From Gammaproteobacteria bacterium (GTDB taxonomy: Bacteria > Pseudomonadota > Gammaproteobacteria > HK1), in contig JAJEAD010000050.1 in the NCBI GenBank assembly GCA_022824305.1, positions 1-33,111 of the forward strand: DNA of 33,111 bases. Direction: 5' to 3'. Below are positions 1 through 9,732 of this stretch, piece after piece; positions within the stretch are counted from its first letter, which is position 1; the number at the start of each line of letters is the position of its first letter. The position numbers and the translations under genes are program-made. Under the pieces are notes generated by a model. It was not told where the DNA came from, searched no databases, and worked only from the letters and a program-made list of their open reading frames with translations.

Positions 1-45
1 GGCCGCGCACGCCCTCCCGCCGGCCGGGGGGCGGCGGCGGCGCCG

Positions 46-744
46 GTGCCTGCGGCCGGGGCGGAAAGGGTCGTGCTGCGAATCGACAGGCTCTGCAAGT
101 CGTATCGTGAAGGGGGCGTTCGTCGCGACGTGCTGCGCGACGCGAGCGCGTGCCTCGCCGCGGGCGAGTTCGTGGCGGTCACCGGGCGGAGCGGCAGCGG
201 CAAGTCCACCCTGCTCAACCTCGCCGGCGGGGTCGACGTGCCGGATTCGGGTTCGCTGTGGTTCGAGGGCCATGACGTCGCCGCCTGTCCGGAACGCGAG
301 CGCACCCTGCTGCGAAGGAGCCGAATCGGCTACGTGTTCCAGTTCTTCAACCTGATTCCCAGTCTCGACGTCGAGGAGAACCTGCGCCTGCCGCTCGAGC
401 TCAACCGCCGGCACCGAAACGCCGCCCGGCGCATCGATGCGATGCTCGAGCGGGTAGGGCTCGCGGGCCGGAATCGCAGCTTTCCGGACCGCCTCTCCGG
501 GGGAGAGCAGCAGCGGGTGGCGATCGCGCGGGCGCTCATCCACGAGCCCGCCCTGGTGCTCGCGGACGAGCCGACCGGCAACCTGGACACGGAGAGTGCG
601 GGCGGGGTCATCGCGCTGCTGCGCGAGCTCGCCGCCGGCGAGGGACGCCTTCTTCTGCTCGCCACGCACAGCGAGGAGGCGGCCGCGGCCGCGGATCGGG
701 TGCTGCGTCTCGAGCACGGCCGCCTCGTCGGGGCGAGGGAATGA
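46..744 (+). CDS. ABC transporter ATP-binding protein, LolD/YbbA (AttE)-like
   Basis: This is the nucleotide-binding subunit of a MacB/LolD-class exporter or lipid/lipoprotein transporter, acting on the cytoplasmic face of the inner membrane with the permease that follows. All ABC motifs are visible: Walker A GRSGSGKST at about residues 47-55, Q-loop glutamine at 99 (VFQFF), signature LSGGEQQ at 150-156, Walker B LVLADEP followed by TGNLD at 170-181, and H-loop ATHS with His208. The 232-residue length is normal. The start is uncertain: GTG at 46 is used here, GTG at 73 is an alternative with a purine-rich stretch before it, and the frame stays open to position 1, so the true start could lie outside the window. 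The stop overlaps the permease start (ATGA), which implies translational coupling. The family is certain; the substrate is not. Confidence 0.93.
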   Translation: MPAAGAERVVLRIDRLCKSYREGGVRRDVLRDASACLAAGEFVAVTGRSGSGKSTLLNLAGGVDVPDSGSLWFEGHDVAACPERERTLLRRSRIGYVFQFFNLIPSLDVEENLRLPLELNRRHRNAARRIDAMLERVGLAGRNRSFPDRLSGGEQQRVAIARALIHEPALVLADEPTGNLDTESAGGVIALLRELAAGEGRLLLLATHSEEAAAAADRVLRLEHGRLVGARE

Positions 745-3281
745 CCATGCCCGGCCCGGTCCTGGTGCTTGCGAGCCTGCGCTACGCGTGGCGGCACCCC
801 TGGCAGCTCGCGCTCGCGCTCGCCGGCGTGGCGCTGGGGGTCGCGGTGGTGACGGCGGTGGACCTCTCCATCGCCAGCTCCCGGATCGCATTCGAGCGCG
901 CCCACACGGCGGTGGCCGGCCGGGCCACCCATGTCCTGCGCACCGATCCCGGCGGGGTCGACGAGGTCCTCTACGCGGACCTGAAGCGGCGGGGCCTCGA
1001 GGCGCGCCTCGCGCCGGTGGTGGAAGGCTACGTCAGCGTTCCGGGAAGGACGGCGCCTCGCACTCTGCGGGTCCTCGGTGTCGACATCTTCGCGGAGGAT
1101 CCCTTTCGGTCCCATCTCGAGGGTGCGCAGGCCCGCGGCTGGTTGGGCGAGTTCCTCTCACGTTCCGACGGGGCGCTGATGAGCGCGGAGAGCGCCCGAT
1201 CGCTCGGGCTCGCGGTGGGGGACCGGTTCACGGTGCGGGCCGGGGGGCGGCCCCATTCCCTCGAGCTGCTCGGGTTGATGGAAGCCTCGGGAGCGCTCGC
1301 GGAGGCCGCCCTCTCGGACCTCGTGGTGATGGACATCGCCGCCGCCCAGGAGCTCTTCGACCGGCTCGGGCGCCTGAGCCGGGTGGACGTGGTCGCGGAA
1401 GGGGCGGGGGAGCGCGACGCGCTCGCCGCGGCGCTGCCGCCCGGGGTCGAGCTGCGGCCGGCGGGACGGCGACAGGAGGTGGCGGGACAGATGGCGCGCG
1501 CCTTCGAGCTCAATCTGCGCATGCTCGGGCTGCTCTCGCTCGTCGTCGGCGCCTTCCTCGTGTACAACACCATGGCCTTCTCGGTGCTCCGCCGGCGCAC
1601 GCTGATCGCCCATTTCCGGATGCTCGGAGTGACGCGCGGAGGGGTGTTCGGGCTGCTGATCGCCGAGGCCCTGGCGCTCACCGCCATCGCGTCGGCGTGC
1701 GGAATCGCCCTCGGGGCGCTGCTCGCCGGCGCGCTCCTGGACCTCGTGACGCGCTCGCTGAACGATCACTACTTCGTCGTCGCGGTGCGCGACGTCCATC
1801 TCGATGTCCTCGCCCTGTCGAAGGGTTTCGCGCTCGGGATGGGAACGGGAATGATCGGCGCCGCGTTTCCCGCGCTCGAGGCGATGCGGGTGTCGCCGCG
1901 AATGGCCTCGCAGCCCTCCGTTCTCGAGGCCCGCTCGTATCGCCTCTCGACTCTGGGCGCCGGACTCGGCGCCCTCTGTCTCGCCGGCGGTATCCTTCTC
2001 GTCGGGCTGCCGTCGAGGGATGCCCTGGTCGGCTTCGCGGCGCTCGCGGCGATCGTGCTCGGCTGCGTGCTGCTCGCACCGGGCGCGAGTCGGGTCTTTC
2101 TCCACGCGGCCTGGCGGCTGGCCCGACGTCGGAGGGGGGTCCTTCCCGTGATCGCCGCGCGCAGCGCCGCCGCGGGCCTCACCCGCAGCGCGGTCGCGGT
2201 GGGCGCTCTCATGGTCGCGCTCGCGGCCACGGTCGGGGTCGGGGTCATGGTGGACAGCTTCCGCCGAAGCGTCGAGGTCTGGCTCGATCGCACGCTGCGC
2301 GCCGATCTCTACGTCGGCGTTCCCGGACGGGGCTGGGAGCGCACGCTGCCGGCGGGGCTGGCCGAAGCGGTGCGCCGGCTTCCCGGGGTGGAGGAGGTCA
2401 GCCTGGGTCGGGTGCTGCCGGTGGACTCCGAGCGCGGTCCCGCCCGGCTCTTCGTCATCGAGATGGCGCAGCGGAGCTACCCTGCCTTCGAGTTCCTGGA
2501 GGGCACCGGCGAAGCCGCCTGGCCCGCCTTCGATACGCGGGATGCGGTGCTCGCGAGCGAGCCCCATGCCTGGCGGGAAGGCCTGCGCGCCGGTGACGAG
2601 GTCGTGCTCTCGACCCCGGCGGGCCGCCGCCGCTTCGAGGTCGCGGGGGTGTACCGCGACTACGAGACGTCGGAAGGCACGCTGCTGATGAGCCGCGCCA
2701 CCTTTCTTCGGCACTGGCCGGACCGGGGGGTGAGCGGGATCGGGGTCTTTCTCTCTCCGGGCGGGGAGGTCGCCCGAGCCGCGGAAGGGATCCGCGCCCT
2801 GCTTCCCCCCGATCGGGAGATCGTGCTGCGCCCGCGCGGCGACATCCGGCGGGCGTCCCTTGAGGTGTTCGACCGCACCTTCGCCATCACCGGAGTGCTG
2901 CGCCTGCTCGCGTGCACGGTCGCCTTTCTCGGGGTGCTGAGCGCGCTGCTGGCGCTGTCGCTCGAGCGCGCCCGGGAGGTGGCGGTGATGCGGGCGATCG
3001 GTCTCACCCGGCGCGAGGTGTTCGTTCTTGCCCAGACCGAGACCGGACTGCTCGGGCTGGCGGCGGGCTTCCTCTCGATCCCCACCGGCCTCGCGATGGC
3101 GCTGCTCCTCATTCTCGTCATCAACCGGCGTTCCTTCGGCTGGGGCCTCTCGGTGCACGTCGACCCGGTGCTGTGCCTCCAGGCCCTGGGCCTCGCAGTC
3201 CTCGCGGCCCTCCTCGCCGGTCTCTTTCCCGCCTGGCGCATGGCGCGCCGCCCGCCCGCGGCGGCCCTGCGATCCGAGTGA
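741..3281 (+). CDS. FtsX-family ABC transporter permease, large duplicated form (YbbP/AttFG-like)
   Basis: This is the membrane subunit partnered with the preceding ATPase. The 846 residues show the layout of large, duplicated FtsX permeases. There is an N-terminal membrane segment at about 23-45, an extracytoplasmic MacB-PCD-like domain to about 250, and membrane segments near 257-280, 307-335, 402-425, 428-448 and 484-508. A second soluble domain (about 510-715) follows, then the three C-terminal FtsX segments near 719-742, 767-794 and 811-833. The sequence REVAVMRAIGLTRREVF before the last two segments is the typical FtsX coupling region. ATG at 741 overlaps the ATPase stop; ATG at 747 is an alternative start. 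Permeases of this size are often encoded with an AttH/CrtC-like secreted protein. Here the only such gene lies about 9.5 kb downstream (12740-13879), so a link between them is inference. The substrate is unknown. Confidence 0.92.
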   Translation: MTMPGPVLVLASLRYAWRHPWQLALALAGVALGVAVVTAVDLSIASSRIAFERAHTAVAGRATHVLRTDPGGVDEVLYADLKRRGLEARLAPVVEGYVSVPGRTAPRTLRVLGVDIFAEDPFRSHLEGAQARGWLGEFLSRSDGALMSAESARSLGLAVGDRFTVRAGGRPHSLELLGLMEASGALAEAALSDLVVMDIAAAQELFDRLGRLSRVDVVAEGAGERDALAAALPPGVELRPAGRRQEVAGQMARAFELNLRMLGLLSLVVGAFLVYNTMAFSVLRRRTLIAHFRMLGVTRGGVFGLLIAEALALTAIASACGIALGALLAGALLDLVTRSLNDHYFVVAVRDVHLDVLALSKGFALGMGTGMIGAAFPALEAMRVSPRMASQPSVLEARSYRLSTLGAGLGALCLAGGILLVGLPSRDALVGFAALAAIVLGCVLLAPGASRVFLHAAWRLARRRRGVLPVIAARSAAAGLTRSAVAVGALMVALAATVGVGVMVDSFRRSVEVWLDRTLRADLYVGVPGRGWERTLPAGLAEAVRRLPGVEEVSLGRVLPVDSERGPARLFVIEMAQRSYPAFEFLEGTGEAAWPAFDTRDAVLASEPHAWREGLRAGDEVVLSTPAGRRRFEVAGVYRDYETSEGTLLMSRATFLRHWPDRGVSGIGVFLSPGGEVARAAEGIRALLPPDREIVLRPRGDIRRASLEVFDRTFAITGVLRLLACTVAFLGVLSALLALSLERAREVAVMRAIGLTRREVFVLAQTETGLLGLAAGFLSIPTGLAMALLLILVINRRSFGWGLSVHVDPVLCLQALGLAVLAALLAGLFPAWRMARRPPAAALRSE

Positions 3282-3349
3282 GCGGAACGACCCGCCCGGA
3301 CCGGACTCGCAAGGCGCCGGCTCCGCCGGTGTCGCGTCTCCCGCGCCGC

Positions 3350-3358
3350 TGATACACT
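3350..3358 (+). promoter_or_regulatory. Candidate extended -10 promoter of the ribH riboswitch transcript
   Basis: The sequence TGATACACT fits an extended -10 element (TG-n-TACACT). It lies about 35 bases before the first paired bases of the FMN riboswitch, so transcription would start just ahead of the aptamer. No good -35 hexamer is visible 16-18 bases upstream, as is common for extended -10 promoters. The call rests on position and this short match only. Confidence 0.45.
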
Positions 3359-3390
3359 CTCCGCGTGGGCCGGAGAGCCGGTCCACGGAA

Positions 3391-3528
3391 GTTCTCGGGG
3401 CGGGGTGAAAGTCCCCACCGGCGGTGATTGCGCTTCGAGGCGCATCAGCCCGCGAGCGCCCGCCACGGCGGGGTCAGCAGATTCGGTGCGATTCCGAAGC
3501 CGACGGTGAGAGTCCGGATGGAAGAGAA
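3391..3528 (+). promoter_or_regulatory. FMN riboswitch (RFN element)
   Basis: The conserved blocks of the FMN aptamer appear in order. They are TCTCGGGGCGGGGTGAAA with GTCCCCACCGGCGGT at 3393-3425, AGCCCGCGAGCG at about 3447-3458, GGTCAGCAGATTCGGTG at about 3472-3488, ATTCCGAAGCCGACGGT at about 3491-3507, and GAGAGTCCGGATGGAAGAGA at about 3508-3527. The ends pair (TCTC with GAGA) to form P1. The variable P3 arm is short. FMN binding is expected to lower expression of the downstream gene, here a lumazine synthase, so the assignment and the context agree. The likely output is translational, through the hairpin at 3581-3607 that covers the Shine-Dalgarno sequence. Confidence 0.97.
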
Positions 3529-3580
3529 CGGGAGAGCGGCCCGCGACGTGAGCGCGAGCGCCGAGATTCGATTCCTGCCG

Positions 3581-3609
3581 CCCTGATTCCGCACCACCGC
3601 ATCAGGGAG
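3581..3609 (+). promoter_or_regulatory. Shine-Dalgarno-sequestering hairpin, riboswitch expression platform
   Basis: CCCTGAT at 3581-3587 is the exact reverse complement of ATCAGGG at 3601-3607, giving a 7-bp stem with a 13-base loop. The 3' arm contains the start of the only good Shine-Dalgarno sequence for ribH (AGGGAG, 3604-3609, about 8 bases before ATG 3618). Folding would therefore block translation. The hairpin has no U-tract after it, so it does not look like a terminator. I did not find a convincing anti-sequestor that competes with it, so the switching mechanism is inferred. Confidence 0.65.
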
Positions 3610-3617
3610 TCGGCACC

Positions 3618-4109
3618 ATGAATCAGAACCTCGCCCACCTCGCCGGGAAGCGCATCGCCCTGGTGCGCGCGGGCTGGCATCGGGACATCGTCGAACGGGG
3701 ATGTGACGGGTTCCTCGCCGAGTGGGAGCGGCTCGGCCACGCCCGGGAGAGTGTCGACACGTTCGAGGTTCCCGGCAGTCTCGAGCTCCCGCTCCACGCC
3801 AAGCTGCTCGCGAAGACGGGACGCTACGCCGCGCTCGTCGCCGCGGGCTTTGTCGTCGACGGCGGTATCTACCGTCACGAGTTCGTCGCCGCGGCGGTCA
3901 TCGAAGGCCTGGTGTCGGTTTCGCTCGAAAGCGAAGTGCCGGTGCTCTCGATGGTGCTCACGCCCCAGCGATTCCACGAGCACGACGATCACGCCTCGTT
4001 CTTTGCCGCGCACATGGTGAAGAAGGGCGCGGAAGCGGCCGTCGCCTGCGCTCGGACCCTGCAAAGCCTCCACGCCGTCGGCGCCCTCGCCCCGCCCGAG
4101 GCGGCCTGA
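3618..4109 (+). CDS. ribH2: 6,7-dimethyl-8-ribityllumazine synthase, type II (RibH2)
   Basis: This enzyme condenses 5-amino-6-ribitylaminouracil with 3,4-dihydroxy-2-butanone 4-phosphate, the penultimate step of riboflavin synthesis, in the cytosol. The protein has 163 residues. Its motifs are those of the RibH2 branch known from Brucella and relatives rather than the common RibH1: RAGWHRDIVERG near the N-terminus (Trp in place of the usual Phe-Asn), VPGSLELPLHAK, GFVVDGGIYRHEFVA, and VLSMVLTPQRFHEHDDH. The family's known RibH2 members form decamers rather than 60-mers. ATG 3618 has a Shine-Dalgarno sequence at 3604-3609. The gene stands alone behind the FMN riboswitch, with no other rib gene in the window. 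A GC-rich hairpin (4181-4198) without a U-tract lies downstream. Confidence 0.93.
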   Translation: MNQNLAHLAGKRIALVRAGWHRDIVERGCDGFLAEWERLGHARESVDTFEVPGSLELPLHAKLLAKTGRYAALVAAGFVVDGGIYRHEFVAAAVIEGLVSVSLESEVPVLSMVLTPQRFHEHDDHASFFAAHMVKKGAEAAVACARTLQSLHAVGALAPPEAA

Positions 4110-4321
4110 GCGACGGCGGCGGGGCGCGCACGGACGGAGTGGATTCGTCCCGGTTGCGGCGCCGCCGCGCCGACCCGGCCGCGGGCGGGTCCGCCCGCTC
4201 CGGGGCAGGAGGTGCTTCCCTGCCGTGACGGCCGGCATGGCCCGGCTCCCGATGAGATATGGAACGGGGTTCGGGTTAGACTCGCGCCCGGCCGTTGTCT
4301 TACGAGAGGGCCCCGACAGCG

Positions 4322-5545
<1,224 letters not shown>

Positions 5546-5598
5546 ACCCGCTTCGCCGCTGAAGGCCGGCGCTCTCGCGACGGACTGGTTCTCCGGGC

Positions 5599-6738
5599 AT
5601 GAAGATTGCGGTGGCACGCGAACGCGACCCGGGCGAGACCCGGGTGGCGGCGACGCCGGACTCCGTCCGGAGACTGCGGGCGCTGGGACATGCGGTGGGA
5701 GTGGAAGCGGGCTCGGGATGCGCCGCGGGCGTCGCCGACGAGCAGTACCGGGAGGCGGGCGCCGAGATCGGTGCCGGGATGGCCGAGACTCTGCGCGGCG
5801 CCGGGGTGTTGCTCTCGGTGAGGCGGCCGGATGCGGAGATCACGGCCTGCCTCGGAGAAGGCGGCATGGTCGTCGGGATGCTGGAGCCCTACCGCGACCG
5901 GAGCGGATTCGAAGCGTTCGCGCGGCAGGGCGTGATCGCGGTCGCGATGGAGCTCATGCCGCGCATCAGCCGCGCCCAGTCCATGGACGTGCTCTCCTCG
6001 CAGTCCAATCTCGCCGGCTACCAGGCGGTGATCGAGGCGGCGGCGCACCTTCCGCGGGCGATGCCGATGATGATGACCGCGGCCGGCACCATCGCTCCGG
6101 CGAAGCTCTTCGTCATCGGAGCGGGGGTGGCGGGACTGCAGGCGATCGCGACGGGACGCCGCCTCGGCGCGGTGGCGAGCGCGACCGACGTGCGCCCGGC
6201 GGTGAAGGAGCAGGTCGAGAGCCTGGGCGCGGACTTCGTGATGGTGGAGAGCGACGAAGCGGCGGAGACCGAGGGCGGCTACGCCCGGGAGATGAGCGAG
6301 GAGCACCGCCGCCGCCAGAGCGAGCTGGTCGCCCGGCACGTCACGAAGCAGGACGTCGTCATCACCACCGCGCTGGTGCCCGGGCGGCCCGCGCCCCGCC
6401 TGCTGAGCGCGGAGATGGTGCGCAGCATGCGCGCGGGGTCCGTGGTGGTGGACCTCGCGACCGAGCAGGGCGGGAACTGCGAGCTCTCGCGTCCCGACGA
6501 AGTCGTCTCGCACGGCGGCGTCACCATCGTCGGCCACACCTGCATGGCGTGCCGCCTGCCGGCCGACGCTTCCGCGATGTACGCGCGGAACCTGGTCAGC
6601 TTCCTCTCCGCCCTGAGCGGTCCGCAGCCGGGGGAGCTCGTGCTCGACTGGGACGACGAGCTGCTCTCGGAAACCGCGCTCACCCGCGACGGCGCGCTGA
6701 TCCATCCGATCCTGCTCGACGACGGAGAAGGAAAGTGA
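5599..6738 (+). CDS. pntAA: NAD(P) transhydrogenase subunit alpha, part 1 (NAD(H)-binding domain I)
   Basis: This is the soluble NAD(H)-binding part of the proton-translocating transhydrogenase, which uses the proton gradient to make NADPH from NADH. The 379 residues match the alanine dehydrogenase/PNT family. The start [20 protein letters not shown] is typical, the conserved segment [17 protein letters not shown] ends near residue 141, the Rossmann glycines are VIGAGVAG (about 172-179), and an acidic residue (Asp197, ATDVRP) follows the next strand for NAD binding. The protein stops after domain I, so this organism has the three-gene form with a separate membrane alpha-2 subunit. The stop codon overlaps the GTG start of pntAB. 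Confidence 0.96.
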   Translation: MKIAVARERDPGETRVAATPDSVRRLRALGHAVGVEAGSGCAAGVADEQYREAGAEIGAGMAETLRGAGVLLSVRRPDAEITACLGEGGMVVGMLEPYRDRSGFEAFARQGVIAVAMELMPRISRAQSMDVLSSQSNLAGYQAVIEAAAHLPRAMPMMMTAAGTIAPAKLFVIGAGVAGLQAIATGRRLGAVASATDVRPAVKEQVESLGADFVMVESDEAAETEGGYAREMSEEHRRRQSELVARHVTKQDVVITTALVPGRPAPRLLSAEMVRSMRAGSVVVDLATEQGGNCELSRPDEVVSHGGVTIVGHTCMACRLPADASAMYARNLVSFLSALSGPQPGELVLDWDDELLSETALTRDGALIHPILLDDGEGK

Positions 6739-7052
6739 ACGAGCTTGCCCAGGTCGATCCCTTCGTGTTCCGCATCTCGATCTTCGTGCTCGCGATCTTC
6801 GTCGGCTACTACGTGGTCTGGAGCGTCACGCCGGCCCTGCACACTCCGCTGATGTCGGTCACCAACGCCATATCGTCGGTGGTCATCGTCGGCGCGCTGC
6901 TCGCGGTGTCGGCGCCGCTCGACGGCGACGGCGGATCGGGCGCGGTGTCCAAGACGCTCGGCTTCATCGCCGTCATGCTCGCCTCCGTGAACATCGTCGG
7001 AGGGTTCCTGGTGACCCACCGGATGCTGTCGATGTACAGGAAGCAGCGCTAG
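6735..7052 (+). CDS. pntAB: NAD(P) transhydrogenase subunit alpha, part 2 (membrane domain)
   Basis: This small inner-membrane subunit forms part of the proton channel (domain II) of transhydrogenase together with PntB. The 105 residues contain three hydrophobic segments: [16 protein letters not shown], then [14 protein letters not shown] with its flanks, and a C-terminal one ending [17 protein letters not shown]. The stretch [13 protein letters not shown] is the conserved family signature. GTG 6735 overlaps the TGA of pntAA (GTGA), showing tight coupling. The length is right for the split form found in many proteobacteria. Confidence 0.95.
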   Translation: MNELAQVDPFVFRISIFVLAIFVGYYVVWSVTPALHTPLMSVTNAISSVVIVGALLAVSAPLDGDGGSGAVSKTLGFIAVMLASVNIVGGFLVTHRMLSMYRKQR

Positions 7053-7061
7053 GGCTCCGGG

Positions 7062-8459
7062 ATGAGCGCCGGATTCGCCGCTCTCGCCTACCTCGCCTGC
7101 GGGGTGCTCTTCATCCTCGCCCTGCGAGGGCTCTCCTCGCCGGAGTCCGCGCCGCGCGGCAACGCGTTCGGGATGGCGGGCATGGCGCTCGCCATTCTCA
7201 CCACGCTCTGGGTGTCGGGCGTCGGCGACGGGCTGACCTTCGGGCTGATCGCCCTCGCGGCGGGGATCGGGGGGGCGATCGGGGCGGTGGTCGCGCTGCG
7301 GATCGCGATGACCGCGATGCCTCAGCTCGTGGCGGCCTTCCACAGCCTCGTGGGGCTCGCGGCGGTGCTCGTCGCCGCGGCCGCCCTGAACACGCCGCAG
7401 GCCTACGGCATCGGGACGGCGGGAAGCCTCGCGGTGGCGAGCCTCGTCGAGATGTCGCTCGGCTCGGCGATCGGCGCCGTGACCTTCTCCGGCTCGGTGG
7501 TGGCCTTCGTCAAGCTGCAGGGACTGGTCTCGGGGCGCCCGGTGGTGTTTCCGGGTCAGCATCCGCTGAACGCGCTGGCCGGTCTCGTCCTCGTGGGCAT
7601 CACGGTGTGGTTCTGCGCCACCGAATCGCACACCGCCTTCGTCCTTCTCACCCTGCTCGCGTTCGCGATCGGGGTGCTCATCATCATTCCCATCGGCGGC
7701 GCCGACATGCCGGTGGTGGTGTCGATGCTCAACTCCTACTCGGGGTGGGCGGCGGCGGGGATCGGCTTCACGCTGGAGAACACCGCCCTCATCATCACCG
7801 GGGCGCTGGTCGGCGCCTCGGGCGCGATCCTCTCCTACATCATGTGCCGGGGCATGAACCGCTCCTTCGTCAGCGTGATTCTCGGCGGCTTCGGGGGCGA
7901 GAGCGATCCCGCGGCCGCCGCTGCCCGCGAGACGCGCCCGATCAAGCAGGGCAGCGCCGAGGACGCCGCCTTCGTGATGAAGAACGCGGGCTCGGTGGTG
8001 ATCGTTCCGGGCTACGGCATGGCGGTCGCGCAGGCTCAGCACGTCCTGCGGGAGATGGCGGACATCCTCAAGGCGGCCGGCGTCAAGGTCTCCTACGCCA
8101 TCCATCCCGTGGCCGGGCGGATGCCGGGGCACATGAACGTCCTTCTCGCCGAGGCGAACGTGCCCTACGACGAGGTGTTCGAGCTCGAGGACATCAACAG
8201 CGACTTCGCCCAGGCGGACGTCGCCTTCGTGATCGGCGCCAACGACGTGACCAACCCCGCCGCAAAGAAGGATCCCTCGAGTCCGATTTACGGCATGCCC
8301 ATCCTCGACGTGGAGCGGGCGAGAACGGTGCTCTTCGTCAAGCGCGGCCTGGGCTCGGGCTACGCGGGCATCGACAACGAGCTCTTCTTCCGCGACAACA
8401 CCATGATGCTGTTCTCCGACGCCCGCAAGATGGTGGAGGAGATCGTCAAGAGCCTGTAG
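7062..8459 (+). CDS. pntB: NAD(P) transhydrogenase subunit beta
   Basis: The beta subunit carries the remaining membrane helices and the NADP(H)-binding domain III. The 465-residue protein is membrane-embedded over about its first 270 residues (for example GLAYLACGVLF-like N-terminus, GLTFGLIALAAGIGGAIGAV and the NSYSGWAAAGIGF segment). It then has the soluble domain with the NADP motif PGYGMAVAQAQ (Gly317-Tyr-Gly), HPVAGRMPGHMNVLLAEA, GANDVTNPAA and KRGLGSGYAG. It starts 9 bases after pntAB and completes the operon pntAA-pntAB-pntB. The 71 bases to dusA, which converges on it, contain only a weak GCCGGC inverted repeat and a doubled CTACCCGGA. Confidence 0.96.
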   Translation: MSAGFAALAYLACGVLFILALRGLSSPESAPRGNAFGMAGMALAILTTLWVSGVGDGLTFGLIALAAGIGGAIGAVVALRIAMTAMPQLVAAFHSLVGLAAVLVAAAALNTPQAYGIGTAGSLAVASLVEMSLGSAIGAVTFSGSVVAFVKLQGLVSGRPVVFPGQHPLNALAGLVLVGITVWFCATESHTAFVLLTLLAFAIGVLIIIPIGGADMPVVVSMLNSYSGWAAAGIGFTLENTALIITGALVGASGAILSYIMCRGMNRSFVSVILGGFGGESDPAAAAARETRPIKQGSAEDAAFVMKNAGSVVIVPGYGMAVAQAQHVLREMADILKAAGVKVSYAIHPVAGRMPGHMNVLLAEANVPYDEVFELEDINSDFAQADVAFVIGANDVTNPAAKKDPSSPIYGMPILDVERARTVLFVKRGLGSGYAGIDNELFFRDNTMMLFSDARKMVEEIVKSL

Positions 8460-8530
8460 CCGGCGAGAAGGGCCAGCCGGCGCGAAAAGCGCTTCGGCGG
8501 CGCGCGGCGCAGCTCCCGCGGCTACCCGGA

Positions 8531-9616
8531 CTACCCGGACCGGAAGGCGGCGGCGGATTCCGGCTTGGGGCCTTCGCTCGGGCGCGATCCCGGCCATCGC
8601 GCGGGCGCGCCCGGGACGGCCGTCTCCGGGGTCCGAGGCTTCACCAGCTCCAGCGCGTCGAGCAGAAGCTGCGCTCCGGCTCCCGGCCGGCACGCCCCCT
8701 CGGTGAGAGAGCGGCGCCAGCGGCGAGCGCCCGGGCGGGACTGGTACAGCCCCAGGAGGTGCCGGGTGAGGGCGGCGAGCGGAGTGCCGCGCGCCAGCTC
8801 CGCGCGAAGGTAGGGAAGGAATCGGAGCGCCACCTCTTCCCGGGTCGGCGCTTCGCCGTCCTCCCCGAAGACGGCCCGGTCCGCGACGGAGAGCAGGTAG
8901 GGGTTGCGATAGGCTTCGCGCCCGATCATCACCCCGTCCACGCGTGCGAGGTGCTCCGGAACCGACTCGAGATCGTGGATGCCTCCGTTGAGGACGATCT
9001 CGAGCTCCGGCAGGTCCTGCTTGAGGCGGTACACGCGGTCGTAGCGCAGGGGAGGCAGGGTGCGGTTCTGGGCCGGGCTCAGCCCGTTGAGCCAAGCCTT
9101 GCGCGCGTGGATGATGAAGGTCCGGCAGCCCGAGTCGGCGACGATGCGCACGAACTCCCGGAGCAGGACGTAGCTGTCGCGATCGTCGATGCCGATGCGG
9201 GTCTTGACCGTGACCGGCAGCGCGCCGGCGTCGCGCATCGCGCGGACGCATCGCCCCACCCGCCGCGGCTCGGCCATCAGGCAGGCCCCGAAGCGCCCGT
9301 CGCGCACGCGAGCGCTCGGGCACCCGACGTTGATGTTTATCTCGTCGAACCCCGCCGCTTCCGCGAGGCGGGCGCAGTGGGCCATCTCGGGCGGGTGCGA
9401 GCCGCCGACCTGCAGGGCGAGCGGATGCTCGGCCCGGTGGAATGCGAGCAGGCGGGCGGCGTCGCCGTTCACGAGCGCGCCCGCGCTCACCATCTCGGTG
9501 TAGAGGAGGGTGCGCCGGGTGATGAGGCGCAGCAGGTAGCGCTCGTGCCGGTCGGTGCGCGCCATCATCGGGGCGACCGAGAGGCGGCGGTCGGGCTCCG
9601 CTCCCGATGCGATCAT
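8531..9616 (-). CDS. dusA: tRNA-dihydrouridine synthase A
   Basis: This FMN enzyme reduces specific uridines (U20/20a in characterised DusA) in the D-loop of tRNA. The N-terminus has RLSVAPMMARTDRH, the family's FMN-binding start. The DusA catalytic motif ININVGCPSARVRDGRFGAC places the active-site cysteine at residue 99, and VKTRIGIDD, FIIHARKAWL and LNGGIHD follow. DEININVGCPS with GRFGACLM is specific to DusA rather than DusB or DusC. The 361 residues include a proline-rich C-terminal tail of low conservation. It is transcribed toward pntB and away from the membrane protein gene at 9733. The start is ATG at 9616. Confidence 0.95.
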   Translation of the reverse strand: MIASGAEPDRRLSVAPMMARTDRHERYLLRLITRRTLLYTEMVSAGALVNGDAARLLAFHRAEHPLALQVGGSHPPEMAHCARLAEAAGFDEININVGCPSARVRDGRFGACLMAEPRRVGRCVRAMRDAGALPVTVKTRIGIDDRDSYVLLREFVRIVADSGCRTFIIHARKAWLNGLSPAQNRTLPPLRYDRVYRLKQDLPELEIVLNGGIHDLESVPEHLARVDGVMIGREAYRNPYLLSVADRAVFGEDGEAPTREEVALRFLPYLRAELARGTPLAALTRHLLGLYQSRPGARRWRRSLTEGACRPGAGAQLLLDALELVKPRTPETAVPGAPARWPGSRPSEGPKPESAAAFRSG

Positions 9617-9732
9617 GACGGATGCCGAGCCCCGGGCCGAAGGCCGGAGACGGGTTCGGGGCCGACAGGGAGACCGAGGCCGGATACCATGCGGGTCAAC
9701 TCGTGGGGGATCGCCTGCGCCGGCCGCGAACT

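Noticed and set aside
1158..3386. Long minus-strand frame opposite the FtsX permease
   Set aside because: The translation is an Arg/Glu/Gly-rich string without family features, opposite a well-supported permease.
4181..4198. GCGGGCGG/CCGCCCGC hairpin after ribH as an intrinsic terminator
   Set aside because: The loop is only 2-4 bases and no U-tract follows; such repeats are expected by chance in this GC-rich sequence.
6279..9323. Very long open frame on the minus strand antisense to pnt genes
   Set aside because: It is a product of high GC content, gives low-complexity Arg/His/Gly sequence, and overlaps recognised pntA, pntB and dusA genes.
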